Shown in pieces: positions 55,484 to 63,544 of a DNA stretch of 64,000 nt; the first letter of the stretch is position 1, and each line of letters opens with the position of its first letter. Below the pieces are notes generated by a model that was not told where the DNA came from, ran no database searches, and saw nothing but the letters and a program-made list of their open reading frames with translations. The translations under genes and the position numbers were made by a program. The stretch covers positions 734,774-798,773 of the forward strand of contig NZ_HE978635.1 in NCBI RefSeq assembly GCF_000312045.1, in the 5' to 3' direction. This DNA comes from Noviherbaspirillum massiliense JC206. Its GTDB lineage: Bacteria > Pseudomonadota > Gammaproteobacteria > Burkholderiales > Burkholderiaceae_D.

Positions 55484-56350
55484 TTAAGACCGAAGAACAG
55501 AAAGCCGCTTCGAGAACCTCTGATATGCGTGCCGGGCAATACCTAGTGGCATAGCCAATAAATTGTATGAGCGTAGACCCCTGCATGAAATGCAGGCTTG
55601 ATCGTCACAGAGGACGGCCAAGGGATTCTTAGAAAGAATCTCGTGATCAATCTTGTATAAGTCTTGCGCGTTGGCCAAAAGCGAATATGCATTTCCAATC
55701 CGGCCAACTGTCAGTATCTCGTCGTGGATGTATTGTCTATACAGCTTGTCGAATCCCCTACTGCACCCCGGGTCTTCTACTGGACGCCAATCAACCCACT
55801 TATTATTGACTTCAATTTGGACGCTACAAAGGAACTTCGTCAGGTGTCCGTGACTTAGCCGAAGTTGCTCCTGCGCGTAATGGACCGTTGAAAATCCGGG
55901 GCTCTCTTTGTTGCAACCGATTAGAAGCATTTTGCACTTATTTTCGATCATCTTTTTAACGGGATAAAAAGCCGATTTCGTGTGATCGTGATCAAAGAGA
56001 AGGTCACGAGCTTTTGGTCCTATTGCGACAAACGAATGAGATGGATGTAATGATCTAATTGCACTTGGGTGATCCAGAGCCAACTGCGATAACAGGCCAG
56101 ACCGCGACGTGGAGCTGGATGAAAACTTCTTTTTATTTCTGGCCCATCTTAATCCATACCCTGTGAAGGCCGGAAAAATAGCAGTGCCTTCGGACCCTAT
56201 AGCGTCAATAATGGATAAGAGCAGCACATTTTTTTCGGCTGTTCTACCGACTGCGGACACTCTGGCACGGACATACAGAGTGTCGCCCTTTTTAATACCT
56301 AGCTGAGTAAGACCTTCCAGGATCTGATCGCCGGTTATCAACTTGTTCAT
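55484..56350 (-). CDS. AAC(3)-family N-acetyltransferase
   Basis: A 288-residue member of the aminoglycoside 3-N-acetyltransferase fold. GIKKGDTLYVRARVSAVGR and RSLHPSHSFVAIGPKA (residues 100-115) are family hallmarks. In polysaccharide regions such enzymes acetylate amino sugars; I see no reason to call it antibiotic resistance. It overlaps the ceramidase-like gene upstream by 59 bases, so they are expressed together. Base composition is clearly more AT-rich than the flanks, suggesting transfer. Confidence 0.85.
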   Translation of the reverse strand: MNKLITGDQILEGLTQLGIKKGDTLYVRARVSAVGRTAEKNVLLLSIIDAIGSEGTAIFPAFTGYGLRWARNKKKFSSSSTSRSGLLSQLALDHPSAIRSLHPSHSFVAIGPKARDLLFDHDHTKSAFYPVKKMIENKCKMLLIGCNKESPGFSTVHYAQEQLRLSHGHLTKFLCSVQIEVNNKWVDWRPVEDPGCSRGFDKLYRQYIHDEILTVGRIGNAYSLLANAQDLYKIDHEILSKNPLAVLCDDQACISCRGLRSYNLLAMPLGIARHAYQRFSKRLSVLRS

Positions 56351-57608
56351 TTGAAACTAATCCTTCGGTAGCTTTCACTACGCAGTCCGTAATATCTTCC
56401 TGAAAACTCCCGTCCAAACTGAAATAGAATTTAAACCCATCGACTTCATATCCGCCTTTGGACAATTCACTGGAAGGCGGAATATACAGGCAGTCCCCTC
56501 CCGCATAGCCGGTTGCAATGATTCGATCTAATGGCAAGTGCATTAAATATTGTGACCATTCACCGAGCATTTCTCCGCTGTATGCGAGCAAGCCTACATT
56601 TGCTCCGAGGGACAAATAGGAAGCCATCAAATCCACGCCATTTTTCCTGTCATGGCTCACGAGAATATTTGGAATAATTTCTTCGCGAAGGGAGATCTTC
56701 CCGTCTTGGCAGATCGGCTTTCGATTGTCGCATGCAGACTGGATTGCCTTCATCAAGCGTGCAGTCCACCGTTTGAAGCTTTTTACACTGTAACCAGGAA
56801 GTGCCGGATGAAATGGTAAAAGCCTGGCGAGCCATGTCTTAGGAGAGACAAGTATCCCTTGCTCACGATAAGGAATTGCAGAGCCCGCCAAGCCGGGGAC
56901 ATAAATGATGCAGCATTGATCGCCGTATATTTCATGTAGCTTTTCTCTTATGGCACCCGGAAAATCCGCAGATACGGAGCGGTGATTAGGGTAAAAAGCT
57001 GCGTGGGCTGCAAACGACCAAAGGATGCAGCGAGTTCCTGTTTCACTTTCAAATGAAAAAAGTCTCACGCGGTGGTCTATCACCCCGTGCTTGTTAGGCG
57101 CCAAGCAGATCTTGCGTCCGAATGAAAATTTTCCTCTCGCCAGTTTTCGGTAGTCCAGCGCATAACTATTTTTGCGACGGTTAACGTTTAAATCTGTATT
57201 CTTTTCCCCATAGGAGACAGTGACTTGCACCGCGGGACGGTGCCGCAGCTTATTGATTTCGTATGCCAGAAGGTCCAACACTTCTGCATACCAAACTGGA
57301 TTTACCTCTCCAAGAAGAGGCAGCTCATTGGCTAGCGATGGAGCATTATGAGTATGCGTAGAAAACAATAAGAGTTTTGAACTTGAACCTGTCTTTTTAT
57401 TTATATCCTCAAGTAATTTTTTGCTTATAAATAGGGTATCAATACTTCCGACGATAATCTCATTGGAATCGTTATCACTCAGGCAGGCGAAATTCGCAGT
57501 AAGGTGGCCATCGACCGATGTCAAGGTCCGGCGATTTGCATATCCCGCGAGGGCCATACCAGTTTTCGGCTCCGGCAGCCTTACGCTCGAGGTCCTTAGA
57601 TACAGCAT
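56292..57608 (-). CDS. Neutral ceramidase-like amidase
   Basis: A 438-residue protein of the neutral/alkaline ceramidase N-terminal domain type. Zinc ligands are visible in STHTHNAPSL (residues 84-93) and AAHAAFYPNHRSVSADFPG (from 201), and the late motif GYAGGDCLYIPPSSELSKGGYE fits the family. Real ceramidases are longer (about 650 residues), exported, and carry a C-terminal Ig-like domain; this one has neither signal peptide nor that domain. It may hydrolyse an N-acyl group on a sugar or lipid intermediate. The start at ATG 57608 lacks a strong ribosome site. Paired with an N-acetyltransferase gene. Confidence 0.82.
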   Translation of the reverse strand: MLYLRTSSVRLPEPKTGMALAGYANRRTLTSVDGHLTANFACLSDNDSNEIIVGSIDTLFISKKLLEDINKKTGSSSKLLLFSTHTHNAPSLANELPLLGEVNPVWYAEVLDLLAYEINKLRHRPAVQVTVSYGEKNTDLNVNRRKNSYALDYRKLARGKFSFGRKICLAPNKHGVIDHRVRLFSFESETGTRCILWSFAAHAAFYPNHRSVSADFPGAIREKLHEIYGDQCCIIYVPGLAGSAIPYREQGILVSPKTWLARLLPFHPALPGYSVKSFKRWTARLMKAIQSACDNRKPICQDGKISLREEIIPNILVSHDRKNGVDLMASYLSLGANVGLLAYSGEMLGEWSQYLMHLPLDRIIATGYAGGDCLYIPPSSELSKGGYEVDGFKFYFSLDGSFQEDITDCVVKATEGLVSNEQVDNRRSDPGRSYSARY

Positions 57609-57850
57609 AATGTGTCGATCGCCTCTAATCCGTTTTTAGCACTGAGGACCTGACGAATCGCGAGCAATTGATTAACTGATCCTAAAAATTTTCGCTCTCG
57701 ACAAAACGCCGTCCGCTTAAGAGCGAGTTCTCGCTGCTTCATCAGCGTACTTCGCAATTCGAATCCCGCTGCAGTTATGAGCAGCATCAGCATCCCATCA
57801 TCACTCTGCAATTTCTCCGTGGGTTTCCCAGGCTTATTGCCGATTCGCAT
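57596..57850 (-). CDS. Possible small protein upstream of the ceramidase-like gene
   Basis: An 84-residue frame overlapping the ceramidase-like start by 13 bases. It contains MLMLLITAAGFELRSTLMKQ and a basic middle. No ribosome site is clear and I recognise no family. The overlap and orientation are the only support. It may be a chance frame. Confidence 0.3.
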   Translation of the reverse strand: MRIGNKPGKPTEKLQSDDGMLMLLITAAGFELRSTLMKQRELALKRTAFCRERKFLGSVNQLLAIRQVLSAKNGLEAIDTLCCI

Positions 57851-58626
57851 TTTGCGCGATGCCGACTCATCACTCGTACGCTAGCAATGGCGTGAAATTT
57901 CCGGCCGTTTTCAAGACTCTCGGATTGCCAATTCAGTGCTGCAGCAATCTCACTGAAATTAGCCACTTCTGAAATCCGGTCGAATGGAGATGTCCTCTAC
58001 TGTTCCTATGCCTTCGCATCTGCCGAAGATACGATAGACAGGTTTCTGACGCCTGCTTTTCGGAGCACGCCAAATTGTTATCAATATAGTTGCGACGACT
58101 TTGGAAAATAAGTATTAAATTTCGATCAATGCCTGTGGGTACAAAGCACTTTCATTCAGTTTTTTGATCGATTCTCGGAACCAGCCTGAATTGAAAAGCA
58201 TGCAAAAATAGAAACTTTTGCACCGTCGCATGTCGAAGCGGGCGCCGCGGAAATCCGGAAGGCAGACATGTGAGGTTTTGCTCCCCAACAAGCTTAACCA
58301 GTGCCAAGGAAGACGCAATTTTTCAAATGCCAAGCAACAGTAACAATGGACATGCTCACAGGCAGCAAGAAGCTGGTGAAAACCCTGGAAGCAGTTCGAT
58401 CTCAATCGGAACAAGATAAAGGAACACAAACCACGGCCTTTGATGCGATCTGTTTTTTATTAAGCAGCGGAAGGCTACGCGGAATTGCGAAAGCCGGCGC
58501 CTAAGCAAGCTCCGCAATGAATTAGTTAAGTAGGGGATTTCCCGGCTATATAAACAGAGCCGCCTCTTTGGTCGAAGCAGCCTCTCGAAGTATCGGATAC
58601 GGTTTCACACTAACGATAACCGGTAC
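57851..58626. other. Long gene-poor region upstream of the ceramidase operon
   Basis: About 776 bases. It contains two-box element copy C (58105-58168), pointing at the ceramidase/AAC(3) operon, and leads into the truncated beta-helix copy. A 67-residue plus-strand frame at 58301-58504 ends in an unremarkable peptide and is not supported. The region is AT-rich. Confidence 0.5.
58105..58168 (-). promoter_or_regulatory. Two-box element, copy C (upstream of the ceramidase/AAC(3) operon)
   Basis: Box 1 (58105-58126) differs from copy B at one base and from copy A at two. The spacer is again 22 bases. Box 2 (58149-58168) differs from copy A at one of 20 bases. The element is 255 bases from the small frame at 57850 and 497 from the ceramidase-like start. 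It links this accessory operon to the polysaccharide operons. Confidence 0.7.
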
Positions 58627-59093
58627 GCATTCACCTTTGGCACGATGCAGCTGGCGTTACCATTGCAAACAATACCGTCTTTGCATCCGCCTACGGGATC
58701 CTGGTCGGTGGCGGGGATTTTTATCACACCAGCGGTCCTGCCGACGACATTCACGTCTCGAACAACATCGTGGTCGACAATATCTTCGGGATCAAGGAAA
58801 CCGGGGCCACCGGCACCCGGAATACCTACACCAACAACTTGCTGTACATGAACAGCGGCGTGGACTGGCAGCTTCAGAACGACTTAAGCCATTCCGGCGA
58901 CGTGACCGCTGACCCGCAATTCGTGAACTATAGCCAGGACGGTGGCGGCGACTATCATCTCGCGCCGGGCTCGCCTGCAATCGACAAGGGTACTCCCAAG
59001 TTTTCCCCATCCACGGACCTCGGCGGGACACCGCGCCCGCAAGGCGCGGCAGTCGACATCGGCGCTTATGAGTACAAATATTTGCATGAGTAG
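58627..59093 (+). pseudogene. Truncated copy of the beta-helix lipoprotein gene
   Basis: The first 439 bases match 54980-55418 at all but two positions (about 99.5%). In the frame of the parent gene a TAA lies just upstream and no signal peptide exists, so this is a 5'-truncated copy encoding about the last 150 residues. The parent ends GAFEYK; this copy ends GAYEYKYLHE, closer to the 51097 protein (GAYEYKVQ). Its junction with unrelated DNA is at 58626/58627. Confidence 0.92.
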
Positions 59094-59264
59094 GTGTATC
59101 GACTCGCACCAGTAAAAAGGGCCGCAAATGGTGCCGCCCCTCTGGCCTGCTACCCGATCTAGTCCGAAATCGTCGCAGAATCGGTAGTTAAACCGTTCCT
59201 GACTAGTTTGGGCGGGATAGGTTAGCCGAGTGAACGATGTGGCCGTCACCCATTGATTGCCTGC

Positions 59265-59426
59265 CTGTTGTATAGGGCGTGCTCCTGCTGGAATGTGCTC
59301 AGCCTGGGCTTAAGGATGTCGATTTCCAGCGACACGAAAGACCGGGTGACCTTGCTGCCGCTGTCGCTGGTTTCTGCCTTGCGTAAACGGATGGACTACG
59401 CCAGGCAATGGTGTGAGGCAGACCGA
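59265..59426 (+). pseudogene. Decayed tyrosine recombinase, integron integrase-like
   Basis: One frame gives KDRVTLLPLSLVSALRKRM followed by DYARQWCEADR, which is like the segment after the KDRV box of integron integrases. A shifted frame just before gives LLEC and LKDVDFQRHE, like the LRLLEC...LRVKDVDF helix, preceded by LLY. These pieces lie in the expected order but in different frames with bases missing, so the gene is broken. Catalytic Arg, His and Tyr boxes are lost. No attC site was recognised nearby. Confidence 0.7.
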
Positions 59427-59630
59427 AGACCGATGCTGGGAAGGTGTAAAAAACAGGTGACCGTTCGTCCCGGCCTCAGTGCACAAGTCTCAAGGAGACC
59501 TTTCTTAAAGTCTGCACTGTCGAAACGACGGGGTCCTGGGGGACAGTATGTGGCGGCAGATATCTTGCAGGGGAAGCGGGCAGGTACAGGAGAAGCAGTA
59601 GCATGCTGTGCTTCCTGCAAATTCCTACAA

Positions 59631-59662
59631 TGGGGTGATGTAAGCGCCCCATTTATTTTTTT
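59631..59662 (+). terminator. Orphan terminator on the plus strand
   Basis: TGGGGTG (59631-59637) and CGCCCCA (59645-59651) pair with one wobble around a seven-base loop, followed by a T-rich tract to 59662. No intact plus-strand gene precedes it; it probably served the decayed integrase or a lost cassette. Confidence 0.6.
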
Positions 59663-59688
59663 AGGGGCCGGAAACCTGCATAAAGACT

Positions 59689-59764
59689 TGGTGCCGCTGA
59701 CCGGAATCGAACTGGTGACCTTCGCATTACGAATGCGCTGCTCTACCGACTGAGCTACAGCGGC
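59689..59764 (-). tRNA. tRNA-Thr (anticodon CGT)
   Basis: On the minus strand the gene starts GCCGCTGTAGCTCAG and ends with a GGTTCGATTCC-like T-arm (AGTTCGATTCC) and encoded CCA. The acceptor arms GCCGCTG and CAGCGGC pair fully. The anticodon loop TTCGTAA gives CGU, reading ACG. It is 76 bases including CCA. tRNA genes are common integration targets; the integrase remnant lies at its 3' side. Confidence 0.96.
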
Positions 59765-59875
59765 TACTCCACGAGACGCGCTTCCCGCCATGCCGGTGGC
59801 TGGCTGAAAGCTTGTCGAGCCGCGTATTTTAGCAGCCTTGTTGCGTCTTTGGAACCGATGAAGTTTGATTCGGCG

Positions 59876-62284
59876 CTATCCGCCGTGATAAATCTCCTCG
59901 AACCGCTTTTTTTCCTGGTCATCGGGCTTCGGCACCGCGGGAGGACTGCCGAACAGCCGATCCCAGAAGCTCTTGCCCGTATCGACATCCAGTGCCGTGA
60001 CGGCATTGCCGTTGAGGTACTCCTCGTAGGTCCAGTCGCCTTCGTTCTGGACCAGACCGGCTGGCACTGCCCGCCTGGCTTCCGGCACCCCGCGCAGGGC
60101 GCTGCGCATGTAGTCGATCCACATCGGCAGCGCCAGGGTGCCGCCGAATTCGCGCCCGCCTAGGGACTTGGGCTGGTCGTAGCCCATCCAGGCGACCGCC
60201 ACCACGTCGCCGCCGTATCCGGCGAACCAGCCGTCGACGGCGTCGTTCGTCGTTCCCGTCTTGCCGGCGAGGTCCCCGCGCTTCAGTTTCTGGGTGGCCA
60301 GGTAGCCTGTGCCGGACCGCACCACGTCGCGCAGCATGCTGTCCATGATGAAGGCATTGCGCGGGTCGAGCACCCGTGCGGCCTGGTCGTCCGCGCTCGC
60401 GGGCTGGGTCTCCGACAGCACATTGCCGTGTGCATCGACAATCTTGCGTATCAGCCAGGGGGCGATGCGTGCCCCGCCGTTGGCGAATACGGCGTAGGCG
60501 CCCGCCAGTTGCAGCGGGGTCACCGCGCCGGTGCCAAGCGTCATGGTGAGATTCTCGGGATGCCGTTCCGCGTCGAAGCCGAAGCGGGTAAGGTACTCGC
60601 GTGCATACGCGGGCGTGATCGCGCGCAGGATCCGCACCGATACCAGGTTCTTGGATTTTTTCAGGCCGGTGCGCATGGTCACCGGCCCGTCGTAATTGCC
60701 GTCGTCGTTCGACGGGTTCCATTTGTCGGTGCCGCTGTGCGCCTCGTCTTCCGACAGCGGCTCATCGTTGATCTCGGTGGCCGGCGAAAATCCCTTCTCC
60801 AGCGCCGCTGAATAGATGAAGGGCTTGATGGTGGAGCCGGGCTGGCGCCATGCCTGGCTGACATGGTCGAACTGGCTCATGCCAAAATCGAAGCCGCCGA
60901 CCAGCGCGCGGATCCCGCCATTTTTGGCATCCAGCGCAACGAGGGCGGCCGACACTTCCGGCAACTGGGTGATCGACCACCTGCCCTTTCCATCCTTCAC
61001 CACCCGGATCACCGAGCCGGGACGGATCCGGTTCTTGGCGCGGGTTTTGGTCGACAGCGCGGAGGCGGCGAAGCGCAAGCCTTCGCCGCTCATCTCGATG
61101 GTATCGCCCGACAGCAGCTCGGCCCGCACCAGCTTCGGCGAAGCCGCGGTGACGACGGCCGATCGCAGGTCGTCGCTGTCCGGATGCCTGGTCAGAATTT
61201 CATCGATGGCTTGCTGCCGCTCTTCGGCATCGCGCGGCAATTCGATAAAGTCTTCCGGCCCGCGGTAGCCATGACGCCGCTCGTAATCCATCACGCCGGC
61301 GCGCACCGCCGCATAGGCGGCATCCTGGTCGGCCTTGGTGAGCGTGGTGTAGACACTCATGCCGCTGGTGTAGATCTCATCCTTGTATTGCGCATACATC
61401 GTCTGGCGCACCGCTTCCGCGGCGTATTCCGCATGGGTACGGAAGCGATAGCCTTCGCCTTGCAGGGAGAGTTTTTCCCTGGTTGCCGCCGCATACTGCG
61501 CCTCGGTGATATAGCCGAGCTCGCGCATGCGCTTGAGGATGTATTGCTGGCGTTCCCGGGCGCGCTTTGGATTCACCACTGGATTGGCCGTGGCGGGTGC
61601 TTTCGGCAGGCCGGCCAGCATCGCGGCTTCCGCGATCGTCACATTCTGGATCGGTTTGCCGAAATAGATGCGCGCCGCGCTGCCGAAGCCGTAAGCCCGC
61701 TCGCCGAGGTAGATCTGGTTCATGTACAGCTCGAGGATCTGGTCCTTGCTCAGCTTGCCTTCGATCTTGTAGGCCAGCAGGATTTCCTGCAGCTTGCGCC
61801 CGTAGGTTTTCTTCTTCGTCAGGAGAAAGTTGCGCGCGACCTGCATGGTGATGGTGGAGGCGCCCTGCGAGCGGCTGCTGCGCAGGTTGGCCAGGCCGGC
61901 ACGCACCACGCCGATGAAATCGACGCCGCCATGCTCATAGAAATCGCTGTCTTCGATCGCGATGATGGCCTTCTTCATCACCTCCGGCATTTCGCGGATC
62001 GGCACGAAGTCGCGCCGCTCTTCGCCGAATTCGCCAATCAGAACATTGTCGGCCGTGAATACCCGCAAGGGCATCTTGGGGCGGTAATCGGTCAATGCAT
62101 CGATTGCGGGCAGGTTCGGCGCAATGGCCAGAAAGACATATGCGGCAAGCAGCACGCCCGCAAGCGCACCGGCCGCACACATGGCCGCGATGGCTTGCAG
62201 GATGCGATGTTTCAACGGTTGCTTGCTCCAGCGGGACAGGACGGAAGAAATGGATGAAATGAATGAATAGCGTGACACCGCCAT
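59876..62284 (-). CDS. mrcA: Penicillin-binding protein 1A
   Basis: An 802-residue bifunctional peptidoglycan synthase. After a membrane helix (about 35-55) comes the GT51 glycosyltransferase domain with EDSDFYEHGGVD near 95 and QGASTITMQVARNFLL. The transpeptidase domain follows, with active Ser near 482 in PGSTIKPFIYS and the KTGTT box in LAGKTGTTNDAVDGWF. An OB-like insert lies between. The ATG at 62284 has GGAGG immediately adjacent; a GTG two codons in, at 62278, would give the better spacing of six bases. It is adjacent to tRNA-Thr, same strand. Confidence 0.95.
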   Translation of the reverse strand: MAVSRYSFISSISSVLSRWSKQPLKHRILQAIAAMCAAGALAGVLLAAYVFLAIAPNLPAIDALTDYRPKMPLRVFTADNVLIGEFGEERRDFVPIREMPEVMKKAIIAIEDSDFYEHGGVDFIGVVRAGLANLRSSRSQGASTITMQVARNFLLTKKKTYGRKLQEILLAYKIEGKLSKDQILELYMNQIYLGERAYGFGSAARIYFGKPIQNVTIAEAAMLAGLPKAPATANPVVNPKRARERQQYILKRMRELGYITEAQYAAATREKLSLQGEGYRFRTHAEYAAEAVRQTMYAQYKDEIYTSGMSVYTTLTKADQDAAYAAVRAGVMDYERRHGYRGPEDFIELPRDAEERQQAIDEILTRHPDSDDLRSAVVTAASPKLVRAELLSGDTIEMSGEGLRFAASALSTKTRAKNRIRPGSVIRVVKDGKGRWSITQLPEVSAALVALDAKNGGIRALVGGFDFGMSQFDHVSQAWRQPGSTIKPFIYSAALEKGFSPATEINDEPLSEDEAHSGTDKWNPSNDDGNYDGPVTMRTGLKKSKNLVSVRILRAITPAYAREYLTRFGFDAERHPENLTMTLGTGAVTPLQLAGAYAVFANGGARIAPWLIRKIVDAHGNVLSETQPASADDQAARVLDPRNAFIMDSMLRDVVRSGTGYLATQKLKRGDLAGKTGTTNDAVDGWFAGYGGDVVAVAWMGYDQPKSLGGREFGGTLALPMWIDYMRSALRGVPEARRAVPAGLVQNEGDWTYEEYLNGNAVTALDVDTGKSFWDRLFGSPPAVPKPDDQEKKRFEEIYHGG

Positions 62285-62549
62285 CCTCCATGGATAAAAC
62301 CTAGTGCCGAACTTTAACAGGCTTGGCCGCACAAGAGTGCAAGCAATTGTTGCGACGGATCAAGGCAGATGGCAGCAGGATGGGTGCTTTTCCTGCAAGA
62401 GAAGGGTTCGGCGGGGCGTACTTGGCATGCGCGATGCATGGCCATGGTCGGGTGCGTCCCGAACTGGTATTCCTTGTCCGGCCACCTATAGTGAAAGGTC
62501 CTCCATCCATTCTGGAGGCCTTGATTGACAATTTTTCAGGAGAGACACG

Positions 62550-62708
62550 ATGAAGTATTTCCCTCTCATATTAGGCGCCCTGGGCGTCATTCTATTGGCC
62601 AGCTGCGGCTCCATGAGCTCGGGTGGAATGGGAATGAGCAGCGAGGATGGCCCCGTAGGCATCACTCAACATGTGTTCGACCCTAGAGATCCCTATCATG
62701 GAGGATGA
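62550..62708 (+). CDS. Small 52-residue lipoprotein
   Basis: MKYFPLILGALGVILLASCG is a lipoprotein signal peptide with Cys19. The 34-residue mature part is Gly/Ser/Met-rich (SMSSGGMGMSSEDG) and ends FDPRDPYHGG. A good CAGGAGAG ribosome site precedes the ATG. It is divergent from PBP1A. No family recognised. Too short for routine callers. Confidence 0.6.
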   Translation: MKYFPLILGALGVILLASCGSMSSGGMGMSSEDGPVGITQHVFDPRDPYHGG

Positions 62709-63034
62709 CGAAATCGGGGAGAGCTTCCTGCTTGAAGTAGGAGAAGACGATGTGCGCAGATCTGGATCTTTTCATCCATTCAGTCTTTGCCGGACGGGCA
62801 ACCAGAACAAGAAGACCAAGGTCGTTGCTTCATAAATGACGAAAGGAAATATTACCCACATTTCCTGTGGCTAATCTTGTGGATAAACAACTGGATTCCA
62901 CCCAAGCATTTGATCCATAAGGAAATATTGGACCTGATTAAAATCAAGGCAGCTTGAAGAGGCTTAAAGACCATGCGACCAATTGCAGGCAGTACGGCCG
63001 TCGCCTGGGATCGCTGAATGCCCCGGTGACGGCC
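62709..63034. other. Gene-poor stretch with DnaA-box-like sites
   Basis: 326 bases, AT-rich. It holds a possible 29-residue ORF (62750), TGTGGCTAA at 62866 and TTGTGGATAA at 62877 (a consensus DnaA box), and the direct repeat AAGGAAATATT at 62843 and 62919. Confidence 0.5.
62750..62839 (+). CDS. Possible 29-residue small ORF
   Basis: ATG at 62750 follows TAGGAGAAGACG, a strong ribosome site. The peptide begins MCADLDLFIHSVFAGRATR and has a basic end (RTRRPRSLLHK). It follows the small lipoprotein gene by 41 bases. Nothing else supports it. Confidence 0.3.
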   Translation: MCADLDLFIHSVFAGRATRTRRPRSLLHK

Positions 63035-63451
63035 TCAAGCCTTGTCGAATGCGTGGACGAGCCATAGCGAGAAAAGAACGGCTGCCGACAGCCACAGAAT
63101 GATCACCACCACCGCCGCGAAGTAACTTTTCGGCTTGGCCAAGGCAGAGGCAGCCTTCGCTCTTGCATCCGCAAGCACATTCTCCGGAATCATCCGGATT
63201 GCCAGTGCGATGCCGAGGGGAACCAGAATGACATCATCCAGATAACCCAGCACCGGAATGAAATCGGGGATCAAATCGATCGGGCTCAATGCGTAGGCGG
63301 CCACCAGGCCGGCAACGATTTTCGCGGCGAGCGGCGTGCGCGGATCGCGCACCGCAAAGTAGAGAGCGACGGTTTCCCGCTTGAGCGCGCGGGCCTTATC
63401 GCGCAGAGTCGATCCGAGATGCATGCTTATTGCAGGCGCCGGCAGCGGCAT
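63035..63451 (-). CDS. DUF1232 (YkvA-like) membrane protein
   Basis: A 138-residue protein with the DUF1232 core [20 protein letters not shown] then [12 protein letters not shown], and a C-terminal membrane helix ([20 protein letters not shown]). Function of the family is unknown. The ATG at 63424 ([12 protein letters not shown]) is an alternative start and may be the real one; neither has a strong ribosome site. Confidence 0.85.
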   Translation of the reverse strand: MPLPAPAISMHLGSTLRDKARALKRETVALYFAVRDPRTPLAAKIVAGLVAAYALSPIDLIPDFIPVLGYLDDVILVPLGIALAIRMIPENVLADARAKAASALAKPKSYFAAVVVIILWLSAAVLFSLWLVHAFDKA

Positions 63452-63544
63452 GGCAAGCCCGCCGCACGCCGCCCTCGCTCATGACAAAATGCCCAGGCGC
63501 GGCATGCTGCATCCGACGCCGTGCCGGGACCGATTGCACGGTGA

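Larger units (their letters stand above)
59094..59688. other. Region with integrase remnant and an orphan terminator
   Basis: A 595-base stretch before the tRNA. It contains the tyrosine recombinase fragment (59265-59426) and a plus-strand terminator (59631-59662) with no intact gene in front of it. A 166-residue frame running through (59253-59753) is not a protein: it crosses the remnant in more than one frame and runs into the tRNA. Confidence 0.6.

Noticed and set aside
55484..56350. AAC(3)-fold protein as an aminoglycoside resistance gene
   Set aside because: It sits in an operon with a ceramidase-like gene near sugar-biosynthesis genes, and family members in such loci act on amino sugars. 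No resistance context is seen.
58301..58504. 67-residue plus-strand frame
   Set aside because: No convincing ribosome site, and an opposite frame overlaps it; no family resemblance.
59253..59753. 166-residue plus-strand frame
   Set aside because: It crosses the integrase remnant in one of its broken frames, passes a terminator and ends inside the antisense of tRNA-Thr.
60863..62257. 464-residue plus-strand open frame
   Set aside because: It is antisense to PBP1A, whose catalytic motifs are intact.
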